Part shown: positions 58,008 to 64,000 of the stretch, piece after piece
Position numbering within the stretch: the stretch's first letter is position 1
How the letters are laid out: every line of letters starts with the position of its first letter
Origin: Bugulina stolonifera
Lineage: Eukaryota; Bryozoa; Gymnolaemata; Cheilostomatida; Bugulidae
Assembly (NCBI GenBank): GCA_935421135.1
Contig: OW285190.1
Span: 2,480,001-2,544,000 of the forward strand
Direction of reading: 5' to 3'
Length of the DNA stretch: 64,000 nucleotides
The notes under the pieces: model-generated
The model's database searches: none
Seen by the model: only the letters and a program-made list of their open reading frames with translations
Told to the model about the DNA's origin: nothing
Translations under genes and position numbers: made by a program

Positions 58008-60846
58008 TCACATAAAGGAGAACCGAGCCTCATGATGTTCAATGGCCGCATTCTTATCTTTCGCCACGCTGAGTGCATCTGTCATACTAGGAGGCGGTTC
58101 AGGAAGTGTCGTCTGAAGTACAAACTGTTCATCATTCATCAGCTTCAGGACAACCTCTTGAAGTTCAGTTATGTAATCTGCAAGTATAACATACCATTAC
58201 ATAATATTATGCCCTTCTAACAAACCGACTCTTCAATAAAATATAATCAATAATTGTACTTGTAGTATTGCAGATACACTTTGACTGTCAAAATTGTCGA
58301 ATTTATATGGCCTGCTATTGTTGTTGATTGGAGAATACCTGTTGGGTCTTTGTTTATATAAATATAGGCCTACATGTACACTGTATGTGTCTAGCTACTA
58401 ACCATAACTATTATGAACTTTTAGAGGTTTCACTGAAGCTCTCCCTCCTTTGTACTTCCTGAAGGAGTAATTGTATTGGATCTCCTAGCTGTTGGTTTTT
58501 GCTACAGGTCTGCTCGAATTTTCGTTGAAGTGCATAGCACAAAGTTGGAGTCTAAAATTGATAAAACAAGGGTTCACATTGTCTGTTGTAGGAACCAGGG
58601 TGATTATAAATAAATAAATCAATGTTCGCTAACTACAATATGTTAGCAGAGAATAAGGCAAAAGGGTGGAAGGGTAGCAAAAACTATGTCATGAGATGGT
58701 TTAGTAATTACTATGTCATACCGTGCAAGCATTCCATTGTAGCTATAGTGGATATGCTTGGGTGCAAAATACAAAATCAACGCGTGCCACGCCTCACAGA
58801 TGTAGGTTTGGCCCTCGGCACTCATTCGGCAGATGTCTTTCTCCTTCTTGATCAGCAGCTTCGACACTTCACTGAAGCTCCTTGAACCTGTGGTACACAA
58901 ATTATAATAGTTGAAACAAATGTTATGGTGTTGCTACTTATTGCGCAAATTATAATTAAAATATTATGTCATGAGTGATAACCACATGCTCACGAAAGTT
59001 GAGCGATCGCACCGACTAACAAAAATAATTTGCAACTGAAATATTTACCAGCATCTAGTGGAATTCCTTTGTATGGCATCTCATGGCCACAAGAGTGGTA
59101 CCATGAGTTTCCAGGATGCTGGTGTATGCCCTGCAAATGCCTCAGCATGCCCTTAAACTGCTCATGCATTCGCATGGCATAACTTGAGTCTAGCTCGGTT
59201 CGTCCTGCCATCTTGTAGAGCCTGTTCTTAATGCTCGGGATTTTCTCACTAATGCCTTCACACTCTGGGAGCCTGGACAGTGCCACAAGTTTCTTCTCAA
59301 TGCCTGAAATAGTAAAATACCCAATCTTTTTTATTTAGAGTGCACATACAGAAAACGCAAAGCCTTCTAACGACAACGACTGTTGCGCCCATGTGTAAAG
59401 TATAAAGATAGAGTGGTTACCTTTAACAACATGCCAGCAATCAAAGTACAGCGGTACTCTGGGCTCTGGCTGCTCCTTCACCATGTATTTATTAATACCT
59501 GGATGCCTGTCAGTGACAACATGTTTAATTGGCATCACTTCCTTCAGCTCAGAGATTCCATCAATAAAGGTAGCTTTCTCCATGGCTCCACTCTTGTTCC
59601 CAGTCTGGGTTCTCTACACAAATAAAGACATTGGGTAGCCATGCGAAGTTCAATGCAAATTGTGCAACGATTGACATTGGTTGCAACACATCTGGTTGCA
59701 GCATGAATACCTGCATACACACATCTAGAGACAGGGTTGCTAGAATTCATGGTTATCTAACAAGCATATTAAACAGCTAGCCTAGGTACTCAGATACACG
59801 CAACTGCAGGTAATTTTTAAACGAAACTTACTGACAACAGTTTCAGAAGAATAATCTTCTTCCTCTGAAGATCGAAGAACCCATAAGACATGTAGTGAGC
59901 ACTGAATCCCATACTGTCACATCTGTAAATATAAGAATGAGAATTATGAATTGATTTTGTAGCGCTTACATCTCACACTCTTCATCTTCTTGGCTCTCTT
60001 CCAGATCAATGCCATCTCCAGTTTCATCAATCACCTCTTCTAGATATTCGACTTCTTCCACATCCTCTTCCTCTTCGCTGTCGCTACACGGCTCAGATGG
60101 CAACCAACCTATAATAAACACAAAAAAGTTAGCTGATTGAACCTTTATATACTTTAGACACCATTGTGTGATTTGATTAGATGAGATAACTACCTTGGGA
60201 GTGAGGGGCTGTAGATAGTCCCTTCTGAGCAGCTTGTTCACGTAGTGGCTTGCCATGGATAAACTGGGGAATAGCACCCTTGACCAATGTGAATCTACAG
60301 AAAGTACAACAACATAGCATTCAATTTGTGACTGTTCGAAAGAAGACAGTTCAAAATCCCAAAATTGTCAACTAGTTTTTTATTTAATCAGTTAAATTAA
60401 TTAATCAAAAGTAATCATTTGTAAGTTGTGTTCTTCCAAATGTAATCTACACAGCTTCGAACGTGATATACATGGAAAATTACCAGGTGATAATAAACAA
60501 TTCACTTGCTAGTTGTTGGCTATATGTTTTTTTTGTGTCAAATAGAAAATTTGCTCAATGCATGTATTCTGACCTTTTCTGTGTGCATAACTAACCTTGT
60601 TTGATGACCTTGCTTCAGGTTGTCCAGCTCGTGAGCGATGTTATTGATGTCAGTAATAGGGAAATGCTCTGTACACACGACGAAAGATCTATCAGTCAGA
60701 GCATCAGGATTTATCTTTCTATTTAAGGCAAGCCACATTCTCCACTTTCTATTAGTTGCCGGATCCTTAGGAATAGTGTGTAGTGACCAATGAGCACTTG
60801 GTGTCTTAGTGCTGTTGTCACACATTGGCACTACACATCTACCCAT
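58008..60846 (-). pseudogene. THAP-domain DDE transposase, nine exons, one in-frame stop
   Basis: Exons (minus): 60846-60596, 60294-60194, 60108-59970, 59922-59832, 59613-59421, 59303-59049, 58887-58722, 58551-58403, 58177-58008. All introns are GT-AG, all phases agree and the total is 505 codons. Exon 1 is a THAP finger (CVVPMC...CTEHF). Exon 3 is acidic (EEEEDVEEVEYLEE). The transposase core has CDSMGFSAHY, VVTDRHPGINKY, FDCWHVVKG and GMLAR/LQLCAMHFNEN; the D's of CDSM and VTDRH are candidate catalytic residues. A single TAG at 58485-58487 in exon 8 interrupts an otherwise family-like frame. It may be a fresh mutation or a shorter product. Confidence 0.8.
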
Positions 60847-61954
60847 GTTGCACTACAATACCAAAGGGAAAATCAATATGTAGTAGAGCTAGCGTTCCAT
60901 CATTATACAAACAAGCTTTTTGCAAGCTAACATTGTAACTAACAATTTGAATTTACCTGCTAATGTGTTGTAGGTGTAACCAACAAACAACCTAGCAGAG
61001 AGTGATAATAATGTCATTTAGTTCATAGCTGATTTTGCTGAAATGAGTCAATCATGGCTGAACCTTACACTTCAACCTTGCCATGAACTTACCTGGTTGC
61101 AAGCAGTAAATAATTCAGTCAAATGCTAACAAACATGAAACATCTTCCTTTGAATACTGAAATACTCATACTAATACTCTACTGTTACACCCATTATTTT
61201 AAACTTTCTTTGATATCAATCAAAACATGAGAAATGATACCAGGTAATGTCACACATGACAATCACATAGATGATAGCTATAGAATAGTATATATTTGCA
61301 ATAATCATCAACAACACGAACAGCAAAATGCAATTTAACAGTAGTGATTACTAGTCATATTTACCTTGTTTAAACTCACGAAAAACAAGAATTTAAAATT
61401 GAATAATAAAAATCGCAAAACATGAACTAGTCGTTTCAGCACAATTATTAGTTATAACTAAAGCGCACCAAACCTTAGTCTGCTGCTAGTAAACTTAGCT
61501 AAAAACTTAAACAGATATATTGGAAACAAGGCTACTGTAACTGTGGACGACAAATGCGTGTCACCACACAACACTACAGCTACGAGCTCATCTATAAATT
61601 GCTGCTCTTAGAGTTATCTCCCTCTATGATGCTGCCTAAAAGAAAACCAACACAGAAAAATCTAAAAAGTTGCAAAAGTTTTTGTTTATTAATGCATAAC
61701 ATGCTCCTGAAATAGTTTTATTCTAAGCACAATATTTATTATAAAACAACCAAAAAATTGAAAAATTCTATATAAGCTATCGTGCGGCTTGTTGCGTCTT
61801 CATCTTCAAGTTGCGTTTGAATCAGCATCCAATAGCGTCACGCGATTCAACGTAGCCAAGAGAGCACAACTCCGTGACTTTCAAGTCCATTATTGGTAAC
61901 CTGAATAACAAAGTCTGGTATGAATATGGACATAAAACAGATGGCATAACCCCT
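60847..61954. other. 5' flank of transposase to right end of transposon
   Basis: No gene. It should contain the transposase promoter. CTCTATGATGCTGCC near 61622 recurs inverted just outside the element near 61990. Confidence 0.45.
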
Positions 61955-61958
61955 TTAA

Positions 61959-62911
61959 ACATGATATAAAATGGAACGTGCTAGCTAGGGCAGCATCATA
62001 GAGCGTGGCTACAAAGGGCTTATTATCTGTAATCTATGTATAGCCAAGAAATTTTATATAATCTTCCAGAGTCCACCACCAACCGAAATGAGCTGAGTTC
62101 ATCTTGTAGGCATACGGCCAAATATAAACTATCCAACTTTTTGAAAAACAGCTAGAGGACTAGGCTAGCACATAGTTATAGTATACTATAATGTTACATG
62201 TTCATCTAAAAACCTCCTCAATAACATTGCTGTTTGATGATTGGTGGATGTACCATTAGCATTGCCATGAAACAGCAATAATATTATTTTATTCATAAAC
62301 CATAATATTTTATATAACCTGCTCAGTTCTTGTTGCGAACCAGCTGCTGGCCACAAGATCAATATCATTCAGTGTGTCAACCAGATTTGGCACAGGTTAA
62401 CACCAAATGAGACCAGGGCCAAGGGGTCCGATTTCAACTGGTTTTTGATTAAAATGCGGTGAAAAACCGAATGTGCATGGGGAGACAAAACTGTGCATGC
62501 CTAATTCCGACCCAAGTTTCTCACAGCCTAGTATTGGGTCATGCCAACGTAGGTCGGTTGGGATTCCACCGCCATGAACTCCATCCTTGTTGGAGGTGGG
62601 CGTTTCCCTCTATCTTGGACCAAGTACAAAGGTTGTCCATGGCATGACTTGTGTCTTACTGTCTTAACTGGGTGATAAGCACATTTAATTGAGTGTCTGC
62701 TTGCCTTCTAGTCTCCAGTGCTCTGGCTGAATGTTGTACCACTGAGCTCTCACTATCCAGCCAGATACAACACTGATGGCAGCTTGTGGAGATTTTATAA
62801 AATTGCGAATATAGATTATTGATTATGTTCTTATTGGTGCTGGTTGTAAAGGTGATAGCAGTCATCTCCTCCGCAACCATACTCAATTGGGATAAGGTGG
62901 CAATTTATTAC
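61959..62911. other. intergenic, nothing recognised
   Basis: No coding-like frame. 62.40-62.65 kb is less AT-rich and looks like the remains of a repeat. Confidence 0.4.
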
Positions 62912-63156
62912 TGTAGTAATTATATGAATGAACTAGAATATAGTGTTATTTCAAACTGTTTATTTCAACTGACTATCCCGACACCACAGCAATATGATTC
63001 AGTAAGACATGAACATAGAAAAGACAAAAAACATGTATAGGTTATAAGGTCAAGTGATTAAACATGGTATACTAATTAGGCCTACACTAAACACTAACAG
63101 TCTACAAGCCACTAACACTAACAGTCTACTCTATTCAAAATTACATATTTCCAACA
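62912..63156 (-). repeat. 3' LTR of a Ty1/copia element
   Basis: Minus strand: the purine tract AAGTGGAAG is directly followed by TGTTGGAAATATG, a typical copia LTR start. About 245 bp later the sequence reaches ATTACTACA, a plausible CA end. A GAAATAAACAG poly(A) signal lies inside. The right boundary (63156) is firm; the other is inferred. Confidence 0.6.
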
Positions 63157-63211
63157 CTTCCACTTAATTTTGATTTGGTATTATTCTGACACGCATCCTG
63201 ATCCCTGCTGT

Positions 63212-64000
63212 CTACCGCACAACACCCATGGCCGCCCTCAGTTTTTCATACTTTTGTTTTGTTAACGGCTTGGTCATAATATCTGCAACCATTTCGTCTG
63301 TAGGACAGTATTTAATCTCAATACTTCCATTCTCCTTGGCTTCACGTACATAGTGAAATTTGATGTCAATGTGCTTCGTTCGAGCATGGAAAATGGGATT
63401 AGAAGACATAGCAATTGTTCCCTGGTTATCTTCACAGATGGTTGTTGGCTTCTCAATACTGCTGCATTTTGGTCTTAGATCTTTCAGTAGCCTCTTTAGC
63501 CAGACAGCTTCCTGTGTAGCAGAACAAAGGGCTATATACTCTGCCTCTGTGGTGGAAAGAGCAACCACAGGTTGCTTTTTACTCATCCAACTAATTGCTC
63601 CTCCAGCCAATGTAAATACCTGTCCTGATGTGGAATGTCTGTCATCTATGTCACCAGCATAATCTGCATCAGAAAAACCAAGCATTTCTCCAGTAGTTGA
63701 TTTGTTGTATTGTAATTTATGACCAATAGTTCCTTTTAGATAGCGAAATATTCTCTTTACTGCTGTCAGGTGGCTATTGTTTGGACTCGAGTTGAACTTT
63801 GAGACAGCACTCACAGCTAGAGCTATATCTGGTCTTGTTCCTAAGGCTACATATAGTAGACTACCTGTCATCGATTGGTACAGCTTAGCATCCACTCCTT
63901 GGCTAACTCCATCATCCTTGCACAGTCTGACATTTGTATCAGCAGGTGTAGCCACAGTGTACGCATCTGATAATCCAAACTTTTCTATTATTTGCTGTAT
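63212..64000 (-). CDS. Ty1/copia polyprotein, C-terminal end (reverse transcriptase tail + RNase H)
   Basis: Open from the window edge on the minus strand to a stop at 63212-63214. The first residues (IIEKFGLSDAY..ATPADT) and YQSMTGSLLYVALGTRPDIALAVS are the end of a copia reverse transcriptase. FSDADYAGDIDDRHSTSG, ALSTTEAEYIAL, CEDNQGTIAM, RTKHIDIKFHYVRE and MVADIMTKPL are the D-E-D-type RNase H. No breaks in the visible part, and it sits 55 bp from its LTR, so it may belong to an intact element. The 5' part is outside the window. Confidence 0.93.
   Translation of the reverse strand: MQQIIEKFGLSDAYTVATPADTNVRLCKDDGVSQGVDAKLYQSMTGSLLYVALGTRPDIALAVSAVSKFNSSPNNSHLTAVKRIFRYLKGTIGHKLQYNKSTTGEMLGFSDADYAGDIDDRHSTSGQVFTLAGGAISWMSKKQPVVALSTTEAEYIALCSATQEAVWLKRLLKDLRPKCSSIEKPTTICEDNQGTIAMSSNPIFHARTKHIDIKFHYVREAKENGSIEIKYCPTDEMVADIMTKPLTKQKYEKLRAAMGVVR

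Larger units (their letters stand above)
56229..61954. mobile_element. TTAA-flanked THAP transposon (Kolobok-like) with two ORFs
   Basis: 5.7 kb flanked by TTAA (56225-56228 and 61955-61958). The ends are imperfect inverted repeats: AGTGGTTGTGACA on the left, AGGGGTTATGCCA as the reverse complement of the right, with CGGAGTTGT inside both. It contains a plus-strand ORF with a P2X7-ballast-like domain and a convergent minus-strand THAP-DDE transposase gene. A THAP finger plus TTAA duplication is the known combination of Kolobok elements. Confidence 0.72.

Overview
This is a eukaryotic, AT-rich, repeat-dominated window. It has spliced genes with canonical GT-AG introns (about 50 bp to 1 kb), TATA boxes, AATAAA signals and a wide set of metazoan transposons: Ty3/gypsy-like LTR elements, Ty1/copia, a LINE, a Penelope-like element, Polinton/Maverick, hAT-type and a TTAA-flanked THAP transposon. 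A P2X7 'ballast'-type domain, THAP fingers and Polintons point to an animal. The compact introns and heavy repeat nesting would fit an early-branching invertebrate such as a sponge, but that is inference. I see no rRNA, CRISPR or bacterial operon structure.

Layout. 0-4.7 kb: a truncated LTR, then an intact two-exon gene for a secreted protein (copy A of a family with HxE and PC...C motifs), then minisatellites. 6.2-9.7 kb: a hAT-like MITE and two solo LTRs. 10.4-12.3 kb: a decayed LINE on the minus strand. 14.2-19.9 kb: the polymerase end of a Polinton, with a protein-primed DNA polymerase B gene broken by stops and a frameshift and a recognisable right terminus. 20-31 kb: solo LTRs of two related families (called LTR-A and LTR-B here), most with 4-bp ATAT, ATAC or GTAT target duplications, plus hAT MITEs. 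33.9-40.6 kb: an LTR-B solo LTR split by a young full-length LTR-A element (34.8-40.0 kb) that carries only a 1186-codon gag-like ORF.

41.7-54.0 kb: a duplicated block of the secreted-protein family. It holds a collapsed copy (41.7-42.8 kb) interrupted by a hAT element, which is itself interrupted by a 3.0-kb palindromic element with Polinton-like ends containing ankyrin-like exons; then intact copy B (49.1-51.4 kb); then broken copy C (53.3-54.0 kb). 54.7-56.1 kb: leucine-rich-repeat exons (minus strand) and a Penelope-like reverse transcriptase/GIY-YIG remnant (plus strand). 56.2-61.95 kb: a 5.7-kb TTAA-flanked transposon with a P2X7-ballast-like ORF and a convergent nine-exon THAP-transposase gene with one in-frame stop. 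62.9-64 kb: the 3' end of a Ty1/copia element, running off the window.

How it fits together: the only genes that look like host genes are the secreted family and the LRR fragment. Nearly everything else is mobile DNA, often nested, and the target duplications let the order of insertions be read directly. The best candidate for something undescribed is the secreted family. Its conserved HTE and PC-x13-C motifs resemble the zinc site of the cytidine-deaminase fold, behind a signal peptide split across a 7-codon first exon and under a conserved TATA promoter.
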